From a virus, in IMG/VR virus record IMGVR_UViG_3300017964_000010, positions 1 to 64,000 of that record: a stretch of 64,000 bases of DNA; one strand, given 5' to 3'. A program made the position numbers and the translations under genes. The notes beneath the pieces are model-generated. The model had not been told where the DNA came from. It searched no databases and saw only the letters and a program-made list of their open reading frames with translations. Within the stretch, counting starts at the first letter, position 1, and every line of letters begins with the position of its first letter. This document shows, piece after piece, positions 55,440 to 61,851 of this stretch.

Positions 55440-56006
55440 TCATACTGTTTCATCAACAATTCTGATATAAGTTTGGTCTTTTTCATTCTTTTTCATAAAA
55501 TGATAAAATAGACCATTATCTTTTGCAACTTTTTCTATTTCTTTAGGTCCTTTCCAACTATCAGACTTTGATTCTGTTTCAAAAGAAATCTGTTCGTTTT
55601 CACTATTATATCTTCTAATACATATATCAAAATCCATTTTATAATAATCTTTACGTTCTGTAAAGTTTCCAGTTAATTTATCTATATAATAACCTATAAA
55701 AAATACCTTATCTTTATGTGTAGTTCTGTTTGTTACATATATTCTGTAAAAAGAATTATTATCGTAAAGACTGTCAATATCAACACCAAAACGATTATTG
55801 TTTTCTGAATATAGGCTATCATTTAATGGATGCAAATTAGTAATAATATTTCTAAATGTAGAAATGTTTGATGTACCGACAGTAGTTGAAATTACATTGC
55901 CTCTTAGAGCAAACAACAATTCATTAATGTTTGCTCTATGTTCATAAGGCAAAATTTGTAATCTATTTGAAAATCTTTCAAACTGATCAACTAACTTTCC
56001 AGCCAT
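55440..56006 (-). CDS. Hypothetical phage protein (188 aa)
   Basis: Not recognised. It begins with a helical segment (GKLVDQFERFSNRLQILPYE), then NINELLFALRGN, then alternating strands (NNSFYRIYVTNRTTHKDKVF, FFIGYYIDKLTG, MDFDICIRRYN). The end has a mixed charged helix (KEIEKVAKDNGLFYHFMKKN). A DNA- or nucleotide-related role cannot be excluded. SD AAAGGAG precedes the ATG and it is 12 bp before the 125-aa gene. Confidence 0.7.
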   Translation of the reverse strand: MAGKLVDQFERFSNRLQILPYEHRANINELLFALRGNVISTTVGTSNISTFRNIITNLHPLNDSLYSENNNRFGVDIDSLYDNNSFYRIYVTNRTTHKDKVFFIGYYIDKLTGNFTERKDYYKMDFDICIRRYNSENEQISFETESKSDSWKGPKEIEKVAKDNGLFYHFMKKNEKDQTYIRIVDETV

Positions 56007-56028
56007 CTATTAACTCCTTTTATAGTAT

Positions 56029-56295
56029 TTATCTACAAGCAAAGCTAATTACACTATCTACACGAAAAGAGCGCCAACCTTTTGCATTTACATCCCACAC
56101 AGGAAGAACTTCTTCATTAATTGATCTTACTTTTTTCTGAGAAAGTGGATCATCTTTTTTTGCAGGAGGAATTACAGTTGGCTGTAAAGTACACGTCATA
56201 TCGCGTTCTTCACCATTTGTTTTTTTAAAAATTACACGACACTCTCCTTGCTGGAGTTTTGTCATCATATATTCACGTGTTATTTCTTCAGTCAT
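56029..56295 (-). CDS. Small SH3-like beta-barrel protein, WYL_2-type (88 aa)
   Basis: Fits the small Sm/SH3-like WYL_2 (DUF2693-like) family of T4-like phages: GECRVIFKKTNGEERDMTCT, LPVWDVNAKGWRSFRVDSVI and SFACR at the end. The pattern WDV-x-A-x-G-WRSFR-x-D is diagnostic. Function is unknown; nucleic-acid or protein binding is possible. The start is taken at the ATG at 56295, which has AAAAGGAAAA before it. An upstream in-frame ATG at 56340 would overlap the 46-aa gene, so it is less likely. Confidence 0.72.
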   Translation of the reverse strand: MTEEITREYMMTKLQQGECRVIFKKTNGEERDMTCTLQPTVIPPAKKDDPLSQKKVRSINEEVLPVWDVNAKGWRSFRVDSVISFACR

Positions 56296-56312
56296 ATTTT
56301 TTTCCTTTTCAA

Positions 56313-56453
56313 TTATTCGTCTAATAAATCCAAATAACAATAACCAAATTTTGAACGAGACTCGTGTGAGTCAAGATCAAGTTTACATTTTTCCATTCTT
56401 CGTAGGACTGCATTGGTAGGTCTACCGTTTCGGTCTACTTTAACTGCCCACAT
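56313..56453 (-). CDS. Tiny basic protein (46 aa)
   Basis: A short frame missed by length filters. It reads MWAVKVDRNGRPTNAVLRRM, EKCKLDLDSHESRSKFGYCY, LDLLDE. A strong SD (ATAAGGAG) lies 8-9 bp before the ATG, and the stop is 17 bp before the next gene. Basic N-terminal half, acidic end. Function unknown. It is probably the first gene after the promoter at 56485-56513. Confidence 0.65.
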   Translation of the reverse strand: MWAVKVDRNGRPTNAVLRRMEKCKLDLDSHESRSKFGYCYLDLLDE

Positions 56454-56484
56454 ATTTTTCTCCTTATGTATTACCGATTCTTAT

Positions 56485-56513
56485 ATAATATACCATATAA
56501 CATTAAAAGTAAA
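56485..56513 (-). promoter_or_regulatory. Promoter (TTTACT-N17-TATTAT)
   Basis: Minus strand TTTACT at 56508-56513, 17-bp spacer, TATTAT at 56485-56490. It drives the 46-aa gene and the 88-aa gene downstream. Confidence 0.6.
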
Positions 56514-56521
56514 TAGCCAAT

Positions 56522-57181
56522 TTAGCTAATTTCATATTTTTTTCTAGCATCTAAAAATGCAGGAAGATAATCGTGAGTGTTTATTTTAAAAACCTGAGGT
56601 TCAGCATTATCTACAGTAATAAGAATAACACCTTGTTTAACAGGTACATTTGTTCTTTCATAAAAAGCAGCTGCATAAAAAGCAGCTTGAATAAAATAAT
56701 TTGTAATCCATTCTTTTCTTTTTGTTTTACGTGATGTTTTAAAATCTATAATAGATAATTGTCCATCAAACTCTGCAATGCAATCTACTTGTCCAGCAGT
56801 TCTTAGAATATCACTATACAAAAATTCTTCTTGAAACCAAATATTGTTTAATCTTTCATCTATAATACTTTTAATTTGATTAAAAGCAAATAAGTTATGA
56901 GGCATTACATTATCTTTCCATTCGGGTATATTATCAAGATAATCTTCTGCTAGTTTATGTACAGCAGTTCCTCTAATAGTCGCTCTACGAGAAATTCTAT
57001 CGGCTTCTTCTTCTCCAACTTTTTTTCTCCAATCTAGGATAGCTTCCTTACTTAAAGCACCTAAAACTGTAGTAATCGATGGATAAGCATTACCTTCTGG
57101 TGTAAAATATTTACGACCAGCTTCTGTAGTTTTTCTTTCTATCTTAGGTAAAACTATTCCATGATTTACGTGTTTAAACAA
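56522..57181 (-). CDS. PD-(D/E)XK nuclease, RecB/exonuclease type (219 aa)
   Basis: PD-(D/E)XK nuclease of the RecB/phage-exonuclease type. Markers in order: PSITTVLGAL, the helix RGTAVHKLAEDYLD (GTxxH motif, ~70), AGQVDCIAEF (catalytic Asp) and LSIIDFKTSRKTKR (D-x-K), then IQAAFYAAAFYER. It probably degrades or processes DNA ends during replication or repair. A TTG at 57179-57181 with GAGGA before it is preferred as start: it overlaps the previous gene by only 8 bp. An in-frame ATG at 57238 would overlap 65 bp. Confidence 0.85.
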   Translation of the reverse strand: MFKHVNHGIVLPKIERKTTEAGRKYFTPEGNAYPSITTVLGALSKEAILDWRKKVGEEEADRISRRATIRGTAVHKLAEDYLDNIPEWKDNVMPHNLFAFNQIKSIIDERLNNIWFQEEFLYSDILRTAGQVDCIAEFDGQLSIIDFKTSRKTKRKEWITNYFIQAAFYAAAFYERTNVPVKQGVILITVDNAEPQVFKINTHDYLPAFLDARKKYEIS

Positions 57182-57419
57182 GATATTCCTCGTGTTCGTT
57201 TTCCCACATATTGATACAATTACGAATACCAAGAGCAAGAGTTTGATTATAGTCCATCATTTCTTCCCACTCATCTATAACTTCATATATCTGTTCTTGA
57301 GTAAGTTCAATGATTTCAACACCAAAATGATTTTGAATTAATTCTTCTGCCCATTCTGTTACATAATTTTCTATCCAGTCAAGCATCTTGTGTGCTTTAT
57401 ATATTTTAAACTTATTCAT
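57174..57419 (-). CDS. Small acidic protein of unknown function (81 aa)
   Basis: Not recognised. Helical and acidic: KMLDWIENYVTEWAEELIQN, HFGVEIIELTQEQIYEVIDE, then WEEMMDYNQTLALGIRN and an EHEEYLV end. Its start overlaps the MazG-like gene's stop by 8 bp. The acidic surface could suggest protein binding, but there is no motif. It is upstream of the nuclease in the same transcript. Confidence 0.7.
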   Translation of the reverse strand: MNKFKIYKAHKMLDWIENYVTEWAEELIQNHFGVEIIELTQEQIYEVIDEWEEMMDYNQTLALGIRNCINMWENEHEEYLV

Positions 57420-57753
57420 CTATTAGATTACTCCAAGTTTTAAGTTTATTTCTTTTAGAACTACTTCTTGCATAAATTTCTTTCCAATCAAGAATACCAT
57501 GTTCACACATTAAATCAATCATACAATAAACATCTCCAACTTCTTCAAGAAGTTTATTTCTTTGATCATTTTCTATATCCGATATTTTTTCATACTTACG
57601 GACAATCTTACTACACCTTTGTGTAAGTTCACCACATTCTTCAGCAGTAATAATCATTAACTGCTGAAGTTTGTTGATGGGACTAGTAGGATTAGAATTG
57701 CTTTGTCCAAGATATTCTTCATAATCCTCTAAATCGTAAAACATTCCAGTCAT
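57412..57753 (-). CDS. mazG: MazG-like nucleotide pyrophosphohydrolase (113 aa)
   Basis: All-alpha NTP-PPase fold with both metal-binding motifs: EExxE in AEECGELTQRC and the ExxD helix in LLEEVGDVYCMIDLM. MazG proteins hydrolyse (d)NTPs or alarmones to monophosphates plus pyrophosphate. In marine phages they are thought to alter host nucleotide or ppGpp pools, though targets differ between members. It sits in an accessory operon of coupled genes: 4-bp overlap with the 66-aa gene before and 8-bp overlap with the next gene. Confidence 0.87.
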   Translation of the reverse strand: MTGMFYDLEDYEEYLGQSNSNPTSPINKLQQLMIITAEECGELTQRCSKIVRKYEKISDIENDQRNKLLEEVGDVYCMIDLMCEHGILDWKEIYARSSSKRNKLKTWSNLIDE

Positions 57754-57950
57754 AAAAATTGTACCTCCACTACTTCTTTTTCTTTCATCAAAGTAACGAC
57801 CCTAGCTTTGCTATGCTTACCCCTTACGTGAACTTCAAACCATTCCCTGGCTTCCGTTTCAGTCTCGCAAACTACTGCAACCCACTCAGGCAATTCACTC
57901 TTGACTGCTTGGCACATAGTGCTGAATTGTGTTGTTACCGTCCAAGTCAT
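57750..57950 (-). CDS. Small protein of unknown function, GC-richer (66 aa)
   Basis: Not recognised. Reads MTWTVTTQFSTMCQAVKSEL, PEWVAVVCETETEAREWFEV, then GKHSKARVVTLMKEKEVVEV. Its codons are visibly more GC-rich than the neighbours', as is the adjacent 58.09-58.27-kb element. A compact beta-alpha-beta pattern is likely. It overlaps both neighbours by 4 bp (ATGA), so it is translationally coupled. Confidence 0.65.
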   Translation of the reverse strand: MTWTVTTQFSTMCQAVKSELPEWVAVVCETETEAREWFEVHVRGKHSKARVVTLMKEKEVVEVQFL

Positions 57951-58081
57951 TTGTTAAGCATCCTCATACAAGTTAAAACCGAGTTTTCTTCTAGGCAGTC
58001 GCTCCACACATAGTAAGTATAGTAGCCAAAGCCTGTGAAAAATACTAGTGAGCAAGCAATAATAATCAAGTTTTTAGTCAT
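57947..58081 (-). CDS. Tiny single-pass membrane protein (44 aa)
   Basis: Short frame with SD AAAGGAG. Residues ~4-24 (NLIIIACSLVFFTGFGYYTY) form one membrane segment, followed by a small tail with two cysteines (WSDCLEENSVLTCMRMLN). It resembles small inner-membrane peptides of T4-like phages. Function unknown. Its TGA overlaps the next ATG by 4 bp. The upstream leader is the inverted-repeat element at 58093-58274. Confidence 0.65.
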   Translation of the reverse strand: MTKNLIIIACSLVFFTGFGYYTYYVWSDCLEENSVLTCMRMLNK

Positions 58082-58092
58082 TTTTAAACTCC

Positions 58093-58274
58093 TTTCAGCA
58101 TACGCCTGAGCTAGTATCTCCAATCTCTCCGCACGGCCTTATTGACATTGCCGCTCTAGTTTGATTGAAACTAACATCCATGGTTTTCACGTCACCGATA
58201 TTTCGCGGGCGAATATATTCACCAGAGATAGTGCTTTTAGCTGATCAACGCCTCCACACAGACGTATGCTGAAA
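58093..58274 (-). other. Inverted-repeat-bounded element, candidate structured RNA/leader
   Basis: A 16-bp inverted repeat (58093-58108 and 58259-58274, 15 of 16 identical) closes a 150-nt interior. Read on the minus strand, internal hairpins are visible: TTAGTTT-CAATC-AAACTAG, GCGGC paired with GCCGT around a 12-nt loop, and ATATTCG paired with CGAAATAT with a bulge. GC is about 46% by count, higher than the flanks. Its 3' arm ends right at the SD of the 44-aa membrane gene. No tRNA, tmRNA or named riboswitch signature was found. It also contains a 28-codon ORF ending in the 3' arm. Confidence 0.5.
58095..58181 (-). CDS. Candidate 28-codon ORF in the inverted-repeat element
   Basis: ATG to TGA in the element reads MDVSFNQTRAAMSIRPCGEI then GDTSSGVC. 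The same frame is open, without a canonical strong start, for about 20 codons further upstream (SGEYIRPRNIGDVKT). The sequence looks protein-like, but there is no good SD before the ATG and the stop lies in the closing stem. It could be a real small gene or an accident of a structured RNA. Confidence 0.3.
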   Translation of the reverse strand: MDVSFNQTRAAMSIRPCGEIGDTSSGVC

Positions 58275-58287
58275 AGAGTCTTTAAAC

Positions 58288-58590
58288 TCAATCCCATTCA
58301 TTATCATACCTTATTGTTTCAAACATTGTTTCTCCATAGTGTTCTTTTGCATATTTGGACCCATCAGTCCAATAATTTGGATTTTCACCATCTTTTATAT
58401 TTAAGATAGTAAGAGGATCCTTACGGTTCTTACGTGCTTTTAACATAACGGAACGAGCTTTTTTACCTTTCTCTTTAATCTCATTCATTTTAATTTGACG
58501 AGCACGGTCGGCTTTCTTTTCTGCTTTACGTCTTTCTGCAATCTCTTTGATGAGAGTAAGACGTTCGGTTTGTGTTTTAGCTATAGTCAT
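58288..58590 (-). CDS. Small basic protein of unknown function (100 aa)
   Basis: Helical and strongly basic: TQTERLTLIKEIAERRKAEK, KADRARQIKMNEIKEKGKKA, then RKNRKDPLTILNIKDG and the end HYGETMFETIRYDNEWD. Not recognised. The ATG at 58590 is preferred to 58659, since the earlier one would put the start before the promoter's -10. The gene is downstream of the promoter at 58618-58646. An RNA- or DNA-binding role is possible from charge only. Confidence 0.65.
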   Translation of the reverse strand: MTIAKTQTERLTLIKEIAERRKAEKKADRARQIKMNEIKEKGKKARSVMLKARKNRKDPLTILNIKDGENPNYWTDGSKYAKEHYGETMFETIRYDNEWD

Positions 58591-58617
58591 AATCCATCCG
58601 ATTCTTTTTACACTACC

Positions 58618-58646
58618 AATATAGTATAATTTTAGGGGCTTGTAAA
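58618..58646 (-). promoter_or_regulatory. Promoter (GGTTTACA-N17-TATATT), -35 in hairpin loop
   Basis: Minus strand TTTACA at 58641-58646 within ATTTTAGGGGTTTACA, 17-bp spacer, TATATT at 58618-58623. The -35 box lies in the loop of the 10-bp inverted repeat at 58629-58656. Confidence 0.7.
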
Positions 58647-58656
58647 CCCCTAAAAT
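58629..58656. terminator. Bidirectional terminator-like hairpin overlapping a promoter
   Basis: Perfect 10-bp inverted repeat ATTTTAGGGG / CCCCTAAAAT with an 8-nt loop, followed on the plus side by TCAATTTTT. It lies right after the GIY-YIG gene's stop (58663). It may end that transcript while its loop carries the -35 of the next promoter. Confidence 0.5.
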
Positions 58657-58662
58657 CAATTT

Positions 58663-59430
58663 TTAAGAGAAAAAATCATCTATAATATTAAAGGCATCTT
58701 CAATACTAAGTTGACTATTAATTCCATATGTTTCACGATTCCCAGTTTTTTCAATATCTTTATCCATTATATCATAATGGCTTAAAAATTCGAATATCTG
58801 TTCTTTGCGATATGCAATCTTATCTTTCTCTTGAGCTTGTATTTGAAATCTAAAATGTTTTATGTTTCCATCGGATGCAACCAAAATATTTGGTTGTAAT
58901 TGTTCACGAGTGGAAAAACTAAGCCAAGTCATTTCAGATTTAATTTCTACAACTGTAAGCCGTCCTTTTAGTTTTTCATAGTTTTCTATATACCATTCAG
59001 GTAAAGCTTCAAAATTATCCTTCTGTGATGAAGTATAAACATTGAAAAGTTCGGAAAATTTAGCCATTTTAAAACACTCCTTATAGTGGCCAGACACACT
59101 GTTATCCGATGGTGTGTACGATGAAATAAGATATGATTCAAGAAGAAATGATTGAGCATCTTTTTTTCTATCAAAATCAAATCTTTCAAGATTTTTAGCT
59201 ATAATATAAAGATCATTTATATCATAGTCCTTTTCTTTAATGTGCTGTATTGCACGATTACGATTACCTTTACCTATATATTGCCATTTGCCATCTTTTA
59301 AATAGCCGTAGACATATTGGCCTAAAGTTTGCCAAAAATCCATAGGTGCGCTATTCAGAAACGGTGCAAACTTAACATTTTTTCTTGGCAGAACCTCTAC
59401 AGCACCTGGAAGTCCAAAAAAAGCACTCAT
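58663..59430 (-). CDS. GIY-YIG nuclease-like protein (255 aa)
   Basis: Residues ~35-105 match the GIY-YIG fold: YVYGYLKDGKWQYIGKG, the catalytic Arg in GNRNRAIQH and the Glu helix (SFLLESYLI). The YIGKG..NR..QHI form is like the LEM-3/ANKLE1-type branch. The C-terminal half (~115-255) is unrecognised, with a helix near the end (SQLSIEDAFNIIDDFF). It may be a homing-type or DNA-repair nuclease. The start is taken at the ATG at 59430 just after the previous gene's TAG; the upstream ATG at 59442 overlaps the previous gene and lacks a clear SD. Confidence 0.75.
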   Translation of the reverse strand: MSAFFGLPGAVEVLPRKNVKFAPFLNSAPMDFWQTLGQYVYGYLKDGKWQYIGKGNRNRAIQHIKEKDYDINDLYIIAKNLERFDFDRKKDAQSFLLESYLISSYTPSDNSVSGHYKECFKMAKFSELFNVYTSSQKDNFEALPEWYIENYEKLKGRLTVVEIKSEMTWLSFSTREQLQPNILVASDGNIKHFRFQIQAQEKDKIAYRKEQIFEFLSHYDIMDKDIEKTGNRETYGINSQLSIEDAFNIIDDFFS

Positions 59431-59432
59431 CA

Positions 59433-59675
59433 CTATCCCCAATCTTTTCTGTCTTGTTCATTATCATAACCATATTCATAGGCTTCAATTTCACCAATAG
59501 TCATGCTATCTCTTTCTATTCTTTCAGAAGTAATAGAAGCACCAACATAATAATGAGGATCAAAACCGCGGCCGTAATAACGATCTGCACTACCACGATC
59601 CTGAGGAGAACCGTGCCGTGGAAGCTTATCTGTTACAATTTTATCGTCCATATAAGGATTAGCTACTTTTTGCAT
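59433..59675 (-). CDS. Conserved small phage protein (80 aa)
   Basis: Type I know as a short gene in marine T4-like phages; no function. Landmarks: KIVTDKLPRHGSPQDRGSAD, RYYGRGFDPHYYVGASIT and a C-terminal helix (IGEIEAYEYGYDNEQDRKD). Acidic end, basic centre. Overlaps the 67-aa gene by 17 bp. Confidence 0.75.
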   Translation of the reverse strand: MQKVANPYMDDKIVTDKLPRHGSPQDRGSADRYYGRGFDPHYYVGASITSERIERDSMTIGEIEAYEYGYDNEQDRKDWG

Positions 59676-59862
59676 TTACAAGTACTCCTAAAACTTTGGA
59701 TAATCTTTGTGATTCATATTCAAGTTTCATTTCATCTTCAGCGGCATTCCTACGGTCCAACCACTTAAGCGTAATTTGATCCCATACTGTATGAAAAGAA
59801 GCAGTACCATTGGCTTGCTCCAATGTATCGAGATCATCAATAAATTCAAGAAGATCATTCAT
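59659..59862 (-). CDS. Small helical acidic protein (67 aa)
   Basis: Not recognised. Helical: NDLLEFIDDLDTLEQANGTA, then TLKWLDRRNAAEDEMKLEYE and ESQRLSKVLGVLV. First gene of a transcript driven by the promoter at 59893-59921. SD GGAGAAAC precedes its ATG. Confidence 0.65.
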   Translation of the reverse strand: MNDLLEFIDDLDTLEQANGTASFHTVWDQITLKWLDRRNAAEDEMKLEYESQRLSKVLGVLVNAKSS

Positions 59863-59892
59863 TTTAGTTTCTCCGATTCTCTTTATATTAAC

Positions 59893-59921
59893 AATATAAT
59901 ATATTTTAAATCGAATGTAAA
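59893..59921 (-). promoter_or_regulatory. Promoter (GGTTTACA-N17-TATATT)
   Basis: Minus strand TTTACA at 59916-59921 inside ATTTTAGGGGTTTACA, which matches the 58.6-kb promoter over 16 bp. 17-bp spacer, TATATT at 59893-59898. No inverted repeat here. Confidence 0.72.
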
Positions 59922-59939
59922 CCCCTAAAATGCATTTTT

Positions 59940-60383
59940 TTAATAAAAACGAGAAATTAAAGTATTCTTATTTCTATACAAATTGTATTCATAATTATCA
60001 GTTTTTTCATTTTCTTTAAGCCAGAAAGCACCGTTACTTAAGTGAAACTTTTTAGCCATTTCGGTTTTAGGACTCATGGTTACTAATCTATCAATATTAT
60101 TATTTTTTAATACTAGATCCCTAAGTGCTAAAACTATTTTTCTACCAGCACCTTTTGCACTGCTCCAAACTGTATAGGCGACAAGTATGTCGCCATCTAC
60201 ATCTTTAAATTGTTCAAGTTCTTCTTCTGTTGTTGGTATATCATTGCAATAACACGTACATATTACTGCAGATAAATCATCTAATACATAAACTTGCTTA
60301 CCAACATCCAGCTTATTAACGTGCGGACGAACTGGATCATTATTGAGAACATCCAGTTCGTCCATTTCTATAAGTCTTATCAT
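59940..60383 (-). CDS. GNAT-family acetyltransferase-like protein (147 aa)
   Basis: GNAT-like: beta strand SAVICTCYCNDIP, then DILVAYTVWSSAKGAGRKIV (acetyl-CoA loop of the xxxGxG type) and the helix LALRDLVLKN, then a KKFHLSNGAFWL strand-helix-strand end. The loop has Ser where Q/R is usual. A small-molecule or protein acetyltransferase role is likely but the substrate is unknown. TAG of the 53-aa gene lies 2 bp upstream of its ATG. Confidence 0.68.
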   Translation of the reverse strand: MIRLIEMDELDVLNNDPVRPHVNKLDVGKQVYVLDDLSAVICTCYCNDIPTTEEELEQFKDVDGDILVAYTVWSSAKGAGRKIVLALRDLVLKNNNIDRLVTMSPKTEMAKKFHLSNGAFWLKENEKTDNYEYNLYRNKNTLISRFY

Positions 60384-60385
60384 TA

Positions 60386-60547
60386 CTAGCCTTTGCGTGC
60401 TACTGATTCTAGTTCATATTTTTTTACAACTACGTTCCATTTTTCTTGATTCTCTACTGATTTTATTCTTTTATCTTTTTGTAGAGAAAGATTTTTATTT
60501 CTATTTTTCTTTTTGTTACGTGAATCGTATCGACTGAACTTAGCCAT
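60386..60547 (-). CDS. Small basic protein (53 aa)
   Basis: Short frame: MAKFSRYDSRNKKKNRNKNL, SLQKDKRIKSVENQEKWNVV, VKKYELESVARKG. SD GAGGAC precedes the ATG. Very basic, so nucleic-acid contact is possible. Function unknown. It sits between the endolysin and the GNAT gene in the same transcript. Confidence 0.65.
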   Translation of the reverse strand: MAKFSRYDSRNKKKNRNKNLSLQKDKRIKSVENQEKWNVVVKKYELESVARKG

Positions 60548-60548
60548 T

Positions 60549-61433
60549 TTAGTCCTCTAGTAATTTTCCAAAAGTTGCAGGACCAGCTACTCCATCTGGA
60601 GTTAAACCATTAGCAGCTTGCCACTCTTTAAGTGCTCTTTCTGTGCCTGGGCCAAATACACCATCAGCACCAATACCGAGCGCTTCTTGCATAATCTTTA
60701 CTCCCTCTCCACGAGAGCCTTTCCGTAGTACACCAATATCATCAATGATGTCTTCAATATCATCGTCATCATTATCGGCTACCATATCCGCAGACATACC
60801 TAATACTTCCATAGCATTAATGTATCTTTTTTGTCTATCTTCAAGCCCGATATTACCACCATTAATTTTCTTGGTCATTTTTACTACATCATCGGTATCT
60901 GCAATATTATTTAAATTATTTGCATCCCAGAACCAGCATGCGGATTCTACTGCTCCTTTTTCTGTTGCAACATATTCTGCTGCTTCTTCTGCAGTCATAT
61001 CAACAGTTTTACCAAATCGTGTATAATTTTCACGACCAGTAAGTTGTTTTAGTCCGCGTCCTCTAAATAACCAACCATCACCTTCATTTACATTGCCCAT
61101 TTTATATTTACGGAATTCGTCCATATAAACATAATTTGCAATCATTTCGGGTTGTCTATGATATTCATCTGCATCTCTTTTTGGTGCATCACCAAAATAG
61201 CGACCGAATACAGCACGTAGTGCTTTTGCGGAATAGTTTAAGTTTTCTTCAAGTTTTTTAAAGTTACCACTTTCATGAGCACATTGACTTAAAAAGTGTG
61301 CAACTCTTCGTTCGGTCGTGATACCATACTTTGGTAAAATATCACATAAAGCTTCATACCAATCTCCTACTTTATTATTACCAGGAATAATTTTAGCAAG
61401 ATGGTCTTCAGTAAAGTCAAAATCAAATGGCAT
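60549..61433 (-). CDS. Endolysin: GH19 chitinase-like lysozyme plus peptidoglycan-binding domain (294 aa)
   Basis: Residues ~5-200 are a GH19 catalytic domain: RVAHFLSQCAHESGNFKKLE (catalytic Glu in HESG), FRGRGLKQLTGRENYTRFGK and a KINGGNIGLEDRQ end. An acidic linker follows (DNDDDDIEDIIDDIG). Residues ~225-290 form PG_binding_1 (VLRKGSRGEGVKIMQEALGI, DGVFGPGTERALKEWQ, DGVAGPATFGKL). No signal peptide, so holin-dependent release is likely. No holin was identified. The ATG at 61433 is preferred as start: GGAGG and a second GGAG lie before it. An earlier ATG at 61442 is only 2 bp after GGAGG. Confidence 0.92.
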   Translation of the reverse strand: MPFDFDFTEDHLAKIIPGNNKVGDWYEALCDILPKYGITTERRVAHFLSQCAHESGNFKKLEENLNYSAKALRAVFGRYFGDAPKRDADEYHRQPEMIANYVYMDEFRKYKMGNVNEGDGWLFRGRGLKQLTGRENYTRFGKTVDMTAEEAAEYVATEKGAVESACWFWDANNLNNIADTDDVVKMTKKINGGNIGLEDRQKRYINAMEVLGMSADMVADNDDDDIEDIIDDIGVLRKGSRGEGVKIMQEALGIGADGVFGPGTERALKEWQAANGLTPDGVAGPATFGKLLED

Positions 61434-61674
61434 TTTCTCCATAGCCTCCTATTGTGTTTTCTATTTCTTTTACAAAATTTTCATAAGTTCCAATTATATT
61501 ATTATACCAAATTATTTGTGGCACAGTTTTTGCTCCTGGAAACTTTTCCACCATTTCTTCAAGATATTCAAGATGTGCTATATTTTTATATTCATAATCT
61601 AATTGATAATCATTACATAACTGTTTTGCTTTTTCACAAAATGTACAATTAGTTTTACCGTAAATGATTACCAT
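61423..61674 (-). CDS. Glutaredoxin (83 aa)
   Basis: Thioredoxin-fold redox protein with MVIIYGKTNCTFCEKAKQLC (CxxC) and the cis-Pro loop KTVPQIIW. The end is TIGGYGENAI-like. It probably reduces disulfides such as those of ribonucleotide reductase. The start is taken at the ATG at 61674, which overlaps the stop of the 53-aa membrane gene as TAATG. An earlier ATG at 61698 lies inside that gene and is unlikely. It overlaps the endolysin by 11 bp. Confidence 0.87.
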   Translation of the reverse strand: MVIIYGKTNCTFCEKAKQLCNDYQLDYEYKNIAHLEYLEEMVEKFPGAKTVPQIIWYNNIIGTYENFVKEIENTIGGYGENAI

Positions 61675-61835
61675 TATTCTGCTTTCCATATTTCCCATAA
61701 ACCATATAATATGGCAAGACCAGCAGCAATCTTTGCAAGTGGAGCAAGAAATAGTACAAGAAATCCTAGTACTATAAGTGCCAATCCTGATAGTGTACTT
61801 CTTTCACCAATTCTTTGTTTTATCCAATTTAACAT
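61674..61835 (-). CDS. Small membrane protein (53 aa)
   Basis: Short frame: MLNWIKQRIGERSTLSGLAL, IVLGFLVLFLAPLAKIAAGL, AILYGLWEIWKAE. Residues ~15-47 are hydrophobic, long enough for one or two membrane segments, with a Trp-rich end. It is upstream of glutaredoxin and endolysin; a holin or small membrane effector is possible but unproven. TAATG overlap with the glutaredoxin start. Confidence 0.68.
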   Translation of the reverse strand: MLNWIKQRIGERSTLSGLALIVLGFLVLFLAPLAKIAAGLAILYGLWEIWKAE

Positions 61836-61851
61836 AAATTTTCCTCTTTAG

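Noticed and set aside
57174-57238. Earlier ATG (57238) for the PD-(D/E)XK nuclease
   Set aside because: It would overlap the preceding gene by 65 bp and adds a tail unlike the family; the TTG with GAGGA fits better.
58093-58274. tRNA or tmRNA
   Set aside because: The closing stem is far longer than an acceptor stem and no T-arm GTTCRA-like sequence or tag peptide pattern is present.
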